61,831 bases of DNA from the NCBI GenBank assembly GCA_016840405.1, contig JAEOSK010000015.1, positions 1 through 61,831 on the forward strand, in the 5' to 3' direction. The notes under the pieces are model-generated. The model did no database searches and had not been told where the DNA came from. It saw only the letters and a list, made by a program, of their open reading frames with translations. A program made the position numbers and the translations under genes. The stretch comes from Candidatus Hermodarchaeum yapensis. Lineage in GTDB: Archaea > Asgardarchaeota > Hermodarchaeia > Hermodarchaeales > Hermodarchaeaceae. This document shows, one piece after another, positions 43,930 to 53,284 of the stretch. Every line of letters starts with the position of its first letter. Position 1 is the first letter of the stretch.

Positions 43930-44847
43930 ATGACAAAATCTTCAAAAAAATCGACACCGTACCACACACAATTGGGAATGAAAATTATCGATAGTCATTC
44001 TCATTATCTCTCCGCTGCTACCTTCGAGTCGTGGCGAGTAAGGACCGATGCAATTCAACATCGTATTCACACTCGAACGGATATGACTTCAGTCGATATT
44101 CCTTCGCCTAATGAAGATTTTGCACAAAAATGGGTGACAGAACTGGATAAGAATGGCATATCCCGAATTGGAATGATGGTGGGTCCTGAATCTTGGAACG
44201 AGTTCGCGGATGCCCTCAAACGGTTTCCTGATCGGTATTATGGTTACGCCAATATCAACCCGCTTCTTCCGAATGCAGAAGAACAAGCGCGATATGTCAT
44301 TCAGGAACTCGGTTTCCATGGTTTCAAGCTCTATCCAGTGCTTAACGGATTTCACACCTACGACAAAGAAGCATACCAAATCTACCAGATTGCCGATGAA
44401 CTGAAAGTTCCTGTACTCCATCACTTTGGGATCTCAATTGGAGCAGGTGTAGATCTACGCTATGGTAATCCCCTTGACTTACAACCCGCAGCCCGAGATT
44501 TTCCCCAGGTGAAATTTGGAATTGCTCACTTAGGTGCGGGGATGTTTCGAGAAACCCTCTTACTATTCTACCAAACCGATAACGTCTATGTTGACACATC
44601 CGGGTCCAATGTGTGGATGCGCTATATCCCATATCCCTCCGATCTGGAAGGTGTTATGAAACGCACCCTTGAAGCTGGAGGTCCGAAACGTATCGTCTTT
44701 GGCACTGATAGTTCCATGTTTCCTCGTGGTTTCCGATACGATATCTTGGAAAAGCAGCTAAGAATCTTCCAACGATTAAAAGTCAATTCTGAAGATTTAG
44801 AACACATTTTCTGTAAGAATATCCGAAGGATAATGGGAAACGAGTAG
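43930..44847 (+). CDS. Amidohydrolase-family TIM-barrel hydrolase
   Basis: 305 residues of the amidohydrolase 2 (COG2159-like) family. Metal-binding opening KIIDSHSHYLS, catalytic Lys-like strand GFKLYPVLNGF, VPVLHHFG, FGIAHLGAG, and the aspartate in KRIVFGTDSSMFP near the end. Such enzymes are often decarboxylases or lactonases; no specific substrate can be read. AGAGGAT precedes ATG 43930 by 8 bases. A shorter start at 43978 is possible. Confidence 0.85.
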   Translation: MTKSSKKSTPYHTQLGMKIIDSHSHYLSAATFESWRVRTDAIQHRIHTRTDMTSVDIPSPNEDFAQKWVTELDKNGISRIGMMVGPESWNEFADALKRFPDRYYGYANINPLLPNAEEQARYVIQELGFHGFKLYPVLNGFHTYDKEAYQIYQIADELKVPVLHHFGISIGAGVDLRYGNPLDLQPAARDFPQVKFGIAHLGAGMFRETLLLFYQTDNVYVDTSGSNVWMRYIPYPSDLEGVMKRTLEAGGPKRIVFGTDSSMFPRGFRYDILEKQLRIFQRLKVNSEDLEHIFCKNIRRIMGNE

Positions 44848-44862
44848 CCCCTCGTCGTCGGA

Positions 44863-45306
44863 TTACTTCTTATCTTCTGGAACCGTTGTTTCAGTAAGAG
44901 GTTGCTGGCGTGTGAGTGGAGTTTTCCCCTCGATGCCATAGATTGCTTTCAGGTACAGTTGCCCTTCGCAACGGGGGCAAGGACCTACTTCACGAAATAC
45001 GTGATCTCCGGATTCAAAGGGTCCTTCTGTTTCCACCCCACACTTGTCACACACAATCAATCGACGAACTTCTATTTGCTCAAGTTTTTTGGGGGGACGA
45101 ATTTCTCGATATATTAATGAAATAAAAATCGCGAGACATACCACTGATAGAGCCCATAAAACAAGGTTGAAGGGATAATCTGAGAAGGTTCCCCATACAA
45201 AGAAAATCACGATGAGTGTGATAACGAGAGCCCACCAAAGCCGTTGTCGACCGGGTGTTATCGCAGGACTCGGTTGACTGGTTGATTGCTGTAAAGGATT
45301 TGACAT
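44863..45306 (-). CDS. Membrane protein with C-terminal zinc ribbon
   Basis: 147 residues. A short Ser/Pro-rich N terminus, two hydrophobic helices (about residues 25-41 and 48-65) and a soluble tail with CDKCGVETEGPF and CPRCEGQL, forming a likely zinc ribbon. The tail probably faces the cytoplasm. It ends 16 bases from the amidohydrolase gene, convergent. Function unknown. Confidence 0.72.
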   Translation of the reverse strand: MSNPLQQSTSQPSPAITPGRQRLWWALVITLIVIFFVWGTFSDYPFNLVLWALSVVCLAIFISLIYREIRPPKKLEQIEVRRLIVCDKCGVETEGPFESGDHVFREVGPCPRCEGQLYLKAIYGIEGKTPLTRQQPLTETTVPEDKK

Positions 45307-45387
45307 GATTCTCTATCTGGTTCAGCTTTGCTTCTGGCTTTAAGCATAATGGTTTGGTGAACGATGAAGGGGTAATCAAGTGAAGAG

Positions 45388-46740
45388 TTAGTCTTTGGGA
45401 CGACGGAATCGCTGAAGAAATGACATAGTACTTTCAATTTCCCGTTCGCGTGCTTCGATTAACGGCCACATGCTCAAACCCATTCCCTCTCCTGAGATCT
45501 CTGAAAAGAGGTCAATAAACAGTCCGACTTGGTACGCGTACATGTTTGATACAGTTTGTGAGGGGCGACCTTGCTTGATATGGTACTCGACCATTGCATA
45601 GTCACTCCATCGACGATAAGTTTTATTTTGCCAGATAGTTGCGGCATCCAACGGGAAATGCATTAATGCATTTTTCTTTCCGATATTCGGGTAAAGAAAA
45701 GGCGCTTGGAAGGGATTACGAACATTCCATTCAATGTGAAGTAAATCTTGGGTCTTTAGCGGATGGAGCTTACAGTGTAACGGGGTTTTATCTCGGCGAA
45801 CCTCAGGAGTGCACAACTCATAGGCGTGCCATCGTGTTGGAACATGGAGGCCTATGGGGTGATCGCCGCATTGAAGTTTTTCGATATGGCTTACTTGCCG
45901 GTTTTCAGGGATTTCTTGATAGTAGTAGCTCCCTCCAAAGGCTTCGGTCATATAATCCGCAATTGGATTGAATTGATCTGGTGTAATTTGTAGGTCTTTG
46001 CTATCCCAATTGAGAAACGTGCGAATCATATGCCCAGGTCTTTTTCCTTTTAGCAGTGGTTGGGCGCCTGAATCAGCATTAAAAATGATGACCAGTGGGT
46101 GAAATTCCTTTCCTTCTTTACGGACGATTACATAGATGGGTTCATAGTCGTAAAGATGCCGTGGAAATAATTGGATTGGCCAATAGGCGAAATATTGGAT
46201 ACAATAGATACTATTGTCAGCGGGATCCCTACCAACACGGTATTTCATAACGCAGGTTGGAGTTTCATCTGAAGGAAAGATGGTTTTGAAGAGATGACGA
46301 ATATACTCACGTGAGTCATTGGAATATTCTGAGTGGAGTCTATCTCGAATTTCATTGAGCACACGATGCATTTCTTTATCCCAAGGAATTTCACTTTCGG
46401 GAAGGTCAACTCCAAGAATTGCTAATTTTGCACCGGTTAGGTTAGTGGGAAATTCACCCAGACAGAACAAAAAGAGGCTATCCACAGCCCCTGCGAAATC
46501 CCGGCTACTAACACGCTCTCTCAAGGAGGCAAGGAATCCACGGGTTTTTTCACCAAGGCCTAGATTCTTGGCGAGATCAGCCTGTTCAGCTTTGATAAGG
46601 TTCAGATCAGAATATAAAGTTGGGCAAAACTGCTGGGCTAGTTTCTGAGCTTCTTGATTTGGGGCCTCAAGAGCAGGTTGAAAATCTGCCAAGGGGAATG
46701 CCTTTTTCCAACGATTTATCACCTTCTCTTTAGGCTTCAT
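45388..46740 (-). CDS. Uncharacterised 450-residue protein
   Basis: A soluble protein without signal peptide or membrane helix. The N-terminal ~150 residues are helical. The central part holds NSIYCIQYFAYWPIQLFPRHLYDYEPIYVIV and a Glu-Asp-rich strand region, then GLHVPTRWHAYEL and late FPLDAATIWQNKTYRRW. The spacing of aromatic and His/Asp residues recalls enzyme-like beta-rich folds but I cannot assign a family. ATG 46740. A TnpB pseudogene lies 70 bases upstream. Confidence 0.7.
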   Translation of the reverse strand: MKPKEKVINRWKKAFPLADFQPALEAPNQEAQKLAQQFCPTLYSDLNLIKAEQADLAKNLGLGEKTRGFLASLRERVSSRDFAGAVDSLFLFCLGEFPTNLTGAKLAILGVDLPESEIPWDKEMHRVLNEIRDRLHSEYSNDSREYIRHLFKTIFPSDETPTCVMKYRVGRDPADNSIYCIQYFAYWPIQLFPRHLYDYEPIYVIVRKEGKEFHPLVIIFNADSGAQPLLKGKRPGHMIRTFLNWDSKDLQITPDQFNPIADYMTEAFGGSYYYQEIPENRQVSHIEKLQCGDHPIGLHVPTRWHAYELCTPEVRRDKTPLHCKLHPLKTQDLLHIEWNVRNPFQAPFLYPNIGKKNALMHFPLDAATIWQNKTYRRWSDYAMVEYHIKQGRPSQTVSNMYAYQVGLFIDLFSEISGEGMGLSMWPLIEAREREIESTMSFLQRFRRPKD

Positions 46741-46806
46741 AGTAAGTCCCCGGCATCAAAGCCCGTGAATAGCATACCAACATGAAATTATCTACTTTTG
46801 GGTCAA

Positions 46807-46834
46807 GTGAACTACTCCGTCCGAACTGACGGAG
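46807..46834 (-). other. TnpB right end and guide-RNA 3' hairpin (copy at 47 kb)
   Basis: Hairpin CTCCGTC (46815-46821)/GACGGAG (46828-46834), followed on the minus strand by TAGTTCAC. It overlaps the stop codon of the TnpB reading frame. Same design as at 33715-33742. The adjacent guide would be TTGACCCAAAAGTAGATAAT. Confidence 0.65.
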
Positions 46835-48017
46835 TTTCCTGCTTCAAGGCTTCAGCTAACGCTGACAACTCCACAGGCCCTTCCCGAGGTTCCCTCGGTG
46901 CATTGAGAGACCAAAGTCCCATCAGCTTAATATTCTTTGCAGCATTGATATCCCGATCCAATGAAAGACCACAGGTGGGACAAATCCAAACCCGGTCTGA
47001 CAACGAGAGATTCTCGTTGAGATTTCCACAACAATTGCAGCGCTTCGTTGTCGGTGCAGACTACCCCACTGCAATCAGTGTCACGCCATACCTAGCAGCC
47101 TTATAACGTAACATCTCAAGAAACTGGAACCAAGCCGCATCAGCAACTAACTTTGCAAGACGCCTGTTGCGAATCATACCGTGAATATTAGGACTTTCGA
47201 CCATAATCGCTTGGTTCTCGCGAATCAATATGGTTGAGAGCTTATGCTGAAAATCCATCCGTTGGTTGGCTAAGCGCTCATAGCAGCAAGCCAGCCTGTG
47301 TCGTGCTTTTTCCCGGTTTCGACTTCCCTGTGCTTTTTTGCTTAGTCTTTGATGCAGACATTGAAGGCCTTTCAATGTTTTTTGATAGTGTCGCGGATTC
47401 TTTATTTTCTCACCCGTGGACAAGGTGACATAAGTCGTCAAACCCAAGTCAACTCCAACTGACGCCTTATCTGTCGCTAGTGGTTTCGGTGGTGGAGATT
47501 TTCCGTCGTCGACCACAATTGATATGAAGAATTTACCAGTGATGGTCGAAACAATTGTACACATTCTTGGTTTACCAGTGAACTGGCGATGAAATACGAT
47601 CTTAACTGCTCCAATCTTAGGAAGATGAACTCGTCGAGTAACAAAATCAACACTGAAGAATTGGGGCACATCAAATGACTGTCGATGTGCTTTGCGCCGT
47701 TTGAACCTCGGATAGCCTGGTTATTCTTTTCTTTGGACAACACGACGAAAGAAGTGTTGGAAGGACATGGGGAGTCGCTTAATTGCCTGTTGCAGGGATT
47801 GAGAGTATGCATCTTTGAGAAAAGGATGGTCTCGTTTCAGTTCGACAAGGCGTTTATTCAGGTCGTACCAGCTTAAGCTGGTTTTATCCTTCTCAAAGGC
47901 TGTTTTCTTGGATTCTAACGCCCAGTTATAGACAAATCGACAAGCATCGATATTTTCCCTTATGCGTTCACGTTGGGCTTGATTGGGATAAAGGCGATAC
48001 CGGAAAGTTCTGAGCAT
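46812..48017 (-). pseudogene. TnpB pseudogene, close relative of the copy at 34 kb
   Basis: Starts MLRTFRYRLYPNQAQ at 48017. It stays in a single frame but has two stops: TAA between QRKE and PGYPRFKRRK (at about 47721), matching a Gln codon in the related copy, and TAG after LIAVG (about 47061), just before the zinc ribbon. RuvC-I (GVDLGLTTYVTL), RuvC-II (AIMVESPNIHGM, Glu kept) and RuvC-III (DRDINAAKN) are intact. C-terminal tail KNIKLMGLW... is complete. Only nonsense mutations are seen. Flanks share AGATATTTGAAG with the other copy. Confidence 0.88.
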
Positions 48018-48111
48018 ACCGCTAGTTTTGACACAAAGAGATATTTGAAGACTCAATTCTTCCCCAATCTGAAAGACCGAATCCTTTTGCAGTCATAGAT
48101 AAAGGCAACAC

Positions 48112-50478
48112 CTATTCCGAATGGATAAGTTGTCCATTGACCATTCGAAACTGATGTTCAGACGCTGATAAAACCGCTGATTGATGGCTAACCACGATAA
48201 TTTGTTGGAAGGTCTTAGATAATTCATCTTGGAGGAGACGAATGATGTTATCACGGCGTTGAATATCAGAGCCACCAAATGGTTCGTCAAGCAGAAGAAA
48301 CTGAGGTGTTGCACCCCGACCTTGGGGAAGAAGAGCGATGGCAAAGCCTAGTCGAAGGGCAAGGAGAAACTGATCTTCGGTACCGCCACTATAGAGATTA
48401 GCATCTACATATTCTCCGGCTTCAGCAGAGTACACCTTGAGACTGTAATCTTCAGAAAGTTTGGGGAATCGATATTTTCCATCTGTAATTGCAGCCAATA
48501 ACCGTTCCATGACGTACACTACTCTAGGACGAACCTGTTCACGACCACGTTCGGCCACTTCTCGGATTAATTCAATCGTAAGTTGTCCGACTTTGATATT
48601 GTCGTTTAGCTTTGTAACTTCACGTTCTTTTTTCGTAAACTCTTCCAAAATGCCTTCATTCTGTTTTAGAAGAGCAAATAACTCATCAAGACGTTCTTTG
48701 GTGTTTTTTCGATTTGCTTGCAATGTTGCTTTCTCTTCGCCAATTGTACGGATTTGCCTGTCCAAGTCTTCATACAGTTTCTCTGAATATTTTCCGATTT
48801 CTTCAGGAAGCTCTGGGAAAGTGAGGGCGGTAAGCCGTTCCTGTAGTGAACTGATATCTGTTTCAGTTTGAGTAAGATCGTCCTCAACAGCTGCGATTTC
48901 TGCTAATTGCCCTTCGATGCTTTGCAGTTGGTCATCTATTGTTTTTTGACTGGCTTTGAGCTCCATTAGCCTCTGCTCGGCTTCCTTTACGGTGTTTTGA
49001 AGAGCAGATGTATCAGATTTCTCAGGTATGTTAATTCCTTCCAGAACAGGTTCAGAGAGAGTATCAAGTTGATCGTGAACTTGTACAGATAATTTTGTAA
49101 TTTGATCTGCTAACACTTTATTTCGATCGATGTTTTCTTGGAGTTGGTCTTCATAGGTCATTTTCGCGTGATATTGAACCACCTGTTCATTGAGTTCTTC
49201 TTCTCGCTTCCTTAGCTCATCGAGTTGGGGTCCAACTCGACTGAAAGAAATGTATGTCTTAGCTAAATAGCCCAAGAAGGGAAGAGCTGCAATCAGGAGG
49301 ACAATGCCGATTATGAGATTGAAGAAAAATACACCAATTCCTGCAGATAAAAGGCCAATTGAAGGAATATAGAGCCACGGTGAAAAGAGGCGCCGTTGAT
49401 TCGTCTCTGCATCTAAGCGTTTTGCCTTAACTTGCTCATACTCAGTGGCGACATCTTCGAGGGGAGCTAGCTCATCGACTTGGCTCTTCAAACGGTCAAT
49501 GGTTTCTGTTGTCATTTGTTGTTCGTCAACTGTGGTTCTTAGTTTTTCTGTGATGGTTAGTAGCGTTTTGAAGTTCTTTTCGTCTTTTTTGAGATAGTCC
49601 GTTTGTTTCTGTTGAGTGAGAAGTTTCTTTTGTTGGGATTTGAGTTTTCCAAGGCTTCCTAATTGTTTCTTCAACCGCCTTTGTGTTTCTTTTCGGAATT
49701 GAATTTGTTGTTGTAAATTTTCTTGTTCATCTTTGACCGTTTTGAATGCCTTCACAGCGTTGTAACTCTTCTCGGTCTGAGCGAAAACCTGGCTTGTTTG
49801 CTTGAGTTGTTTTTCGATTTGGGCCAAGGCTTTCTGTTTTATTTCATATTCCTTGGTGTGCTCAAGGAAGTCTTCTTTGCTTCGGCGCAATTGATCAAGC
49901 AGTTGGTTTTCTGGATCTAACGCTTTCTTTAGGGGCCTTAATTCATTAGTGAGTTTATCGTCGACACGTGTAAAGCATTCGCGTCCCATCATGGCATTGA
50001 TAACGTGACGTCGTTCCATCTTAGCCATTTGAGCTAGGCGATCTAAGTCCTTCTGGAGGACGATATTGCTGGCGAGTAAATCACTCAAGTCAATTCCGTT
50101 GAGAAGACTATTGACTTCTTGATCTACATTCTTGACGCCAGTGGCTAGTAAGGAGGTTTGACCTGATGGAGAGAGCTTATGAAGCTGAGCAGTGCTGGGT
50201 CGTTTTCGGTGAATTTGTCGGGTAATCCGGTAGTGGGTGTTTTCAATTTCGAAATTAAGGCGGACATAGAGCTGCTCGGCATCATAGTTGATCAGGCGAT
50301 CCTTTTGTCCCAAGGGTGCTTTGTGGGTTTTTCCGAAGAAAGCGAAGAGTATTGCTTCAAAGATGGATGATTTACCAGATTCATTGGGTCCACTAATGGC
50401 GAGAATACCATGGGGGAAGGTCATGTCAACATCTAGATGTTTGAAATCCCGGGTTTCGAGTTGACGGAGGACGACCAT
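48112..50478 (-). CDS. Rad50-like ATPase with transmembrane hairpin in place of zinc hook
   Basis: 788 residues. ABC-type head at both ends: Walker A GPNESGKSS (30-38), signature YSGGTEDQ (696-703), Walker B FLLLDEPFGG (727-736), His-switch SHQ (764-766). Between are long coiled coils (about residues 185-360 and 415-640). At the apex (about 366-408) two adjacent hydrophobic segments, GLLSAGIGVFFF and a following LLIAALPFLG, form a likely membrane hairpin. The CXXC hook of Rad50 is absent; the only Cys is residue 168. The architecture recalls Bacillus YhaN. ATG 50478 lies 4 bases after the mre11 stop. It is probably membrane-tethered. Confidence 0.85.
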   Translation of the reverse strand: MVVLRQLETRDFKHLDVDMTFPHGILAISGPNESGKSSIFEAILFAFFGKTHKAPLGQKDRLINYDAEQLYVRLNFEIENTHYRITRQIHRKRPSTAQLHKLSPSGQTSLLATGVKNVDQEVNSLLNGIDLSDLLASNIVLQKDLDRLAQMAKMERRHVINAMMGRECFTRVDDKLTNELRPLKKALDPENQLLDQLRRSKEDFLEHTKEYEIKQKALAQIEKQLKQTSQVFAQTEKSYNAVKAFKTVKDEQENLQQQIQFRKETQRRLKKQLGSLGKLKSQQKKLLTQQKQTDYLKKDEKNFKTLLTITEKLRTTVDEQQMTTETIDRLKSQVDELAPLEDVATEYEQVKAKRLDAETNQRRLFSPWLYIPSIGLLSAGIGVFFFNLIIGIVLLIAALPFLGYLAKTYISFSRVGPQLDELRKREEELNEQVVQYHAKMTYEDQLQENIDRNKVLADQITKLSVQVHDQLDTLSEPVLEGINIPEKSDTSALQNTVKEAEQRLMELKASQKTIDDQLQSIEGQLAEIAAVEDDLTQTETDISSLQERLTALTFPELPEEIGKYSEKLYEDLDRQIRTIGEEKATLQANRKNTKERLDELFALLKQNEGILEEFTKKEREVTKLNDNIKVGQLTIELIREVAERGREQVRPRVVYVMERLLAAITDGKYRFPKLSEDYSLKVYSAEAGEYVDANLYSGGTEDQFLLALRLGFAIALLPQGRGATPQFLLLDEPFGGSDIQRRDNIIRLLQDELSKTFQQIIVVSHQSAVLSASEHQFRMVNGQLIHSE

Positions 50479-50482
50479 TTCC

Positions 50483-51646
50483 CTACCAGCCTCCCAATTC
50501 TTCGAGGAGCCCGAGACCTCGTTCTAAAGCCCGTTGTAACTGTTTATTCTTTTCTGGGTCCTTCTCCTGTTTTATTCGGGCATTAAGATAGTCTTGGTAT
50601 TCAGTGATTGGTGGTTTGAGTTCCGATTCAGGGGTTAGAAGATCGGGTTCGGGACTAACGTATTCTAATTCGTCAATGATTTCTGTAGAGAAACATTTGG
50701 CAAATCCATGGCGTACGACTTCAGCGCGACGGTATTTTTCTGCAGATTTAATGGTCATCATACCTTTCAAGCGAAATCGGAGAATGAGTTGTGGGTTTCG
50801 CAGGCGAGTAATTTCTTTGATGAGCATTTGGTTGATGTTTGCGTCTTTGGGAATTGTCACTTCAATAGTTTGCATTGGGCGTGTGTCAATAGGAATGAAT
50901 TTCAGGTCTTGAACGCCATCGCTGTCTAATTCGAGCCAGACGAAGCCTTTCTTTTGTCCTTCTTCTGCGAAGGTGACATGTTCAGTGCTACCGGGTGTAC
51001 AAATGGTTGTGTTGCCTACTTTTTGTTTTTGGAATTCGTGGTTATGTCCGGCGGCGAGATATGTAAGATTCCTGGGAATTGATTTGAGCATAATATCGGG
51101 TTCATGAGGGTATGTTCCACGAAGCCCTTCCACGTTATAGTGGGCGAGAAGGAGGTTTACATCACCTTTTCCTGGAATCGATAGCTGGCTTAGGGGATCT
51201 TCAGAGGGTAGCAGGGTGGGATTAAATGAGATGCCTGAGATCTCGACTTTCAGATTTTTGAGTTCGATAGTTTCGGATTGCATAGTTTCCCAGTCTTGAA
51301 AGAAGGTGACGAAGCCTGTTCTAGCGTATTCCAGTAGGGGGGCTACTCCATGGCGTCGGGCCCGAGGGACATCATGGTTTCCGCTAATGATGAAAATGGG
51401 GATATTCTTTTCGTGGAGTTTGCGGAAGGCGTCCATCACACGAGCCCGAACTGGATTTCGTGGGTTCAGACCATCAAAGAGATCACCGGAATGGAGAAAG
51501 AGGTCAGGTTTCTTTTCTAGCGCGTATTCAATTACGGTGTCGAACGAGTTCATGAAATCTTTTTTTCGTTCGTAGCGTCGGGCTTGAAATTTAACGGCCG
51601 GGATGTCTAAGTGGGAGTCGGATGTGTGGAGAATAGTGATTGGCAC
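50483..51646 (-). CDS. Mre11-family nuclease
   Basis: 387 residues, metallophosphoesterase fold. Metal motifs: SDSHLD (D10, H12), GDLFD (54-58), GNHD (89-92), LLAHYN and AAGHNHEF. All motifs of a manganese-dependent exo/endonuclease are present. A C-terminal capping/helical part (KKEKDPEKNKQLQRALERG-like) likely binds the Rad50 coiled coil. GTG 51646. It sits between herA and the rad50-like gene, so the pair works as an MR complex. Partner of a variant Rad50, it may act at the membrane. Confidence 0.9.
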   Translation of the reverse strand: MPITILHTSDSHLDIPAVKFQARRYERKKDFMNSFDTVIEYALEKKPDLFLHSGDLFDGLNPRNPVRARVMDAFRKLHEKNIPIFIISGNHDVPRARRHGVAPLLEYARTGFVTFFQDWETMQSETIELKNLKVEISGISFNPTLLPSEDPLSQLSIPGKGDVNLLLAHYNVEGLRGTYPHEPDIMLKSIPRNLTYLAAGHNHEFQKQKVGNTTICTPGSTEHVTFAEEGQKKGFVWLELDSDGVQDLKFIPIDTRPMQTIEVTIPKDANINQMLIKEITRLRNPQLILRFRLKGMMTIKSAEKYRRAEVVRHGFAKCFSTEIIDELEYVSPEPDLLTPESELKPPITEYQDYLNARIKQEKDPEKNKQLQRALERGLGLLEELGGW

Positions 51647-51652
51647 GTGTGA

Positions 51653-53284
51653 TCAAACCTCAGAGAATGCTCCTTTGAGTTTCTTTTCTTGCCGTTTTTC
51701 TTCGACAAGTTGTTGGTCTATTCCCGCGGCTTTTCGGGCTTTTTTAAGTCGTGAAACTACATCAATGTCAGCTCCACCTTCCCGTGTTATTCGGGGTCGA
51801 ACCTTAATCATCACGGGAGTACGCGTAATGTCACCCACGCATACGGCTTCACCGACGTTCAGCCCAGGTAGATCATTGATGAGATCCGCGCTTAACCGTT
51901 CTGACGATTGTTCGATTGCGGTTTGATCACGCGGATTTGTGATTTTTAGGACGATTTGGCTGTTACATTGACTTAGGCTATCGGGGTGAATCCGTCCTGG
52001 TCGTTGGCTAATTAAGAGTAAAAATACTCCAAACTTTCGACCCTCTTGGGCAATACGTCGGATAATGGTTTCAGAATAGGTTCGGCTTTCAGGGGGTACA
52101 AAAGTGTGGGCTTCTTCGACAACCGCAAAAACTGGATAGGGAAAATCTCCAGACGTAACAGCATCGAATGTATCTTTTAACAAGCGGCTAACGATGTAGT
52201 CAGTACTAAGATTTCCCAACCCTGAAAGATCAATGACGGACGCATGATATGGTTTGATGATGTTGGTGATGGGTACACCACTCCGGGAAAACACCCGGAG
52301 CCGCCGTAGGCGTCGAATATATTTTACAGCATTAAGAGCACCCAATTTAATGGATTTATCCAACCCTTCGATGTTAGCCACTGTGTGTAATTCATTTTCA
52401 ATGTCCTCAGTAAGGTAGACAACATCCCGATCTTTTAGCTGTTGGAGAGCCGTGGTTAGACCTGCTCGAATGTTGGTGTACTGGCTACCGATTCCACAAA
52501 TTGAGCACAATTCTTCAAAATCGAGATCAGCTAAGCGTACCGTGTATGGTTCGACGCGACCAATATCTTTCTTGCTATAACGCCCCGTGCTTTCTGGATT
52601 TTGAAACACTGTGACACGATTTGAGAAACTGTGTTTATCACCCTTCTCTTTTTGGCTAAGAAAGACATAGTCTGCGTGTGGATCGATAATGATGATGGTG
52701 GCTCCCCGCTCCATGAGTTCTTCAATTAGCACGCCGGTGAGATAGCTTTTTCCTGCTCCAGTTTGTGCAAGAATGGCGACATGTCGTCTAAAGCCATTTA
52801 TGCGAAGATGAACTGGGATTTGCGGGCGGGAGATGAGATTCCCAACATAGACACTGGCATCTTGTGGGTATTCGTAGAATTTCGCCAGAAGATGGTTAGG
52901 GGCAATGTAGATGGGGTTCCCGGGAGTTACCGCTCGTCGAGGTAATAGTATCTGGGGAGGATGACCTTTCTTGGAGGGAACTAGATAACCTAGAACCCGG
53001 GCAATTCCCCATGTCTTAACGTCATCAATGCCAGCATCTTTGATGCGATAAATTGCCTCAATATCTAAATTACGTCGAAGAGCAAGGCTTTGCGAAGTTA
53101 TTCTTTCTACTTGGGCGAGGACCTCAACCGGTTTTAGAATTCCATCCACGAGCTCTTCCGAGTTAACTGTGAGATATTCAAACTTTGGTGGATACCGTTT
53201 TCGATCACTAGCAAATAGAAATTCTGTGGCCCGGGCTTCTTCGACAATGAATCCGACGGGTTCTTCGTTTTGTCCTTTAGCCAT
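51653..53284 (-). CDS. herA: HerA DNA translocase/helicase
   Basis: 543 residues, FtsK/HerA-type hexameric ATPase. N-terminal HAS-barrel-like part, Walker A AQTGAGKSYL (173-182), Walker B AVVEEAHTFVPPES, and the arginine-finger-like ISQRPGRIHPDSLSQC region. HerA works with NurA to resect DNA ends after Mre11/Rad50. ATG 53284 overlaps the nurA stop by 8 bases, and it is 6 bases from mre11, so all are one operon. Length is normal. Confidence 0.95.
   Translation of the reverse strand: MAKGQNEEPVGFIVEEARATEFLFASDRKRYPPKFEYLTVNSEELVDGILKPVEVLAQVERITSQSLALRRNLDIEAIYRIKDAGIDDVKTWGIARVLGYLVPSKKGHPPQILLPRRAVTPGNPIYIAPNHLLAKFYEYPQDASVYVGNLISRPQIPVHLRINGFRRHVAILAQTGAGKSYLTGVLIEELMERGATIIIIDPHADYVFLSQKEKGDKHSFSNRVTVFQNPESTGRYSKKDIGRVEPYTVRLADLDFEELCSICGIGSQYTNIRAGLTTALQQLKDRDVVYLTEDIENELHTVANIEGLDKSIKLGALNAVKYIRRLRRLRVFSRSGVPITNIIKPYHASVIDLSGLGNLSTDYIVSRLLKDTFDAVTSGDFPYPVFAVVEEAHTFVPPESRTYSETIIRRIAQEGRKFGVFLLLISQRPGRIHPDSLSQCNSQIVLKITNPRDQTAIEQSSERLSADLINDLPGLNVGEAVCVGDITRTPVMIKVRPRITREGGADIDVVSRLKKARKAAGIDQQLVEEKRQEKKLKGAFSEV

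Noticed and set aside
17156..48017. Recoded stop codons (e.g. pyrrolysine or selenocysteine) in the TnpB genes
   Set aside because: Stops of all three types occur only in TnpB copies, one copy has a plain frameshift, and other genes in the window have no internal stops, so decay is simpler.
48112..50478. Hidden zinc hook in the Rad50-like protein
   Set aside because: The apex region has no cysteine; the only Cys in the protein (residue 168) is in the head-proximal part.
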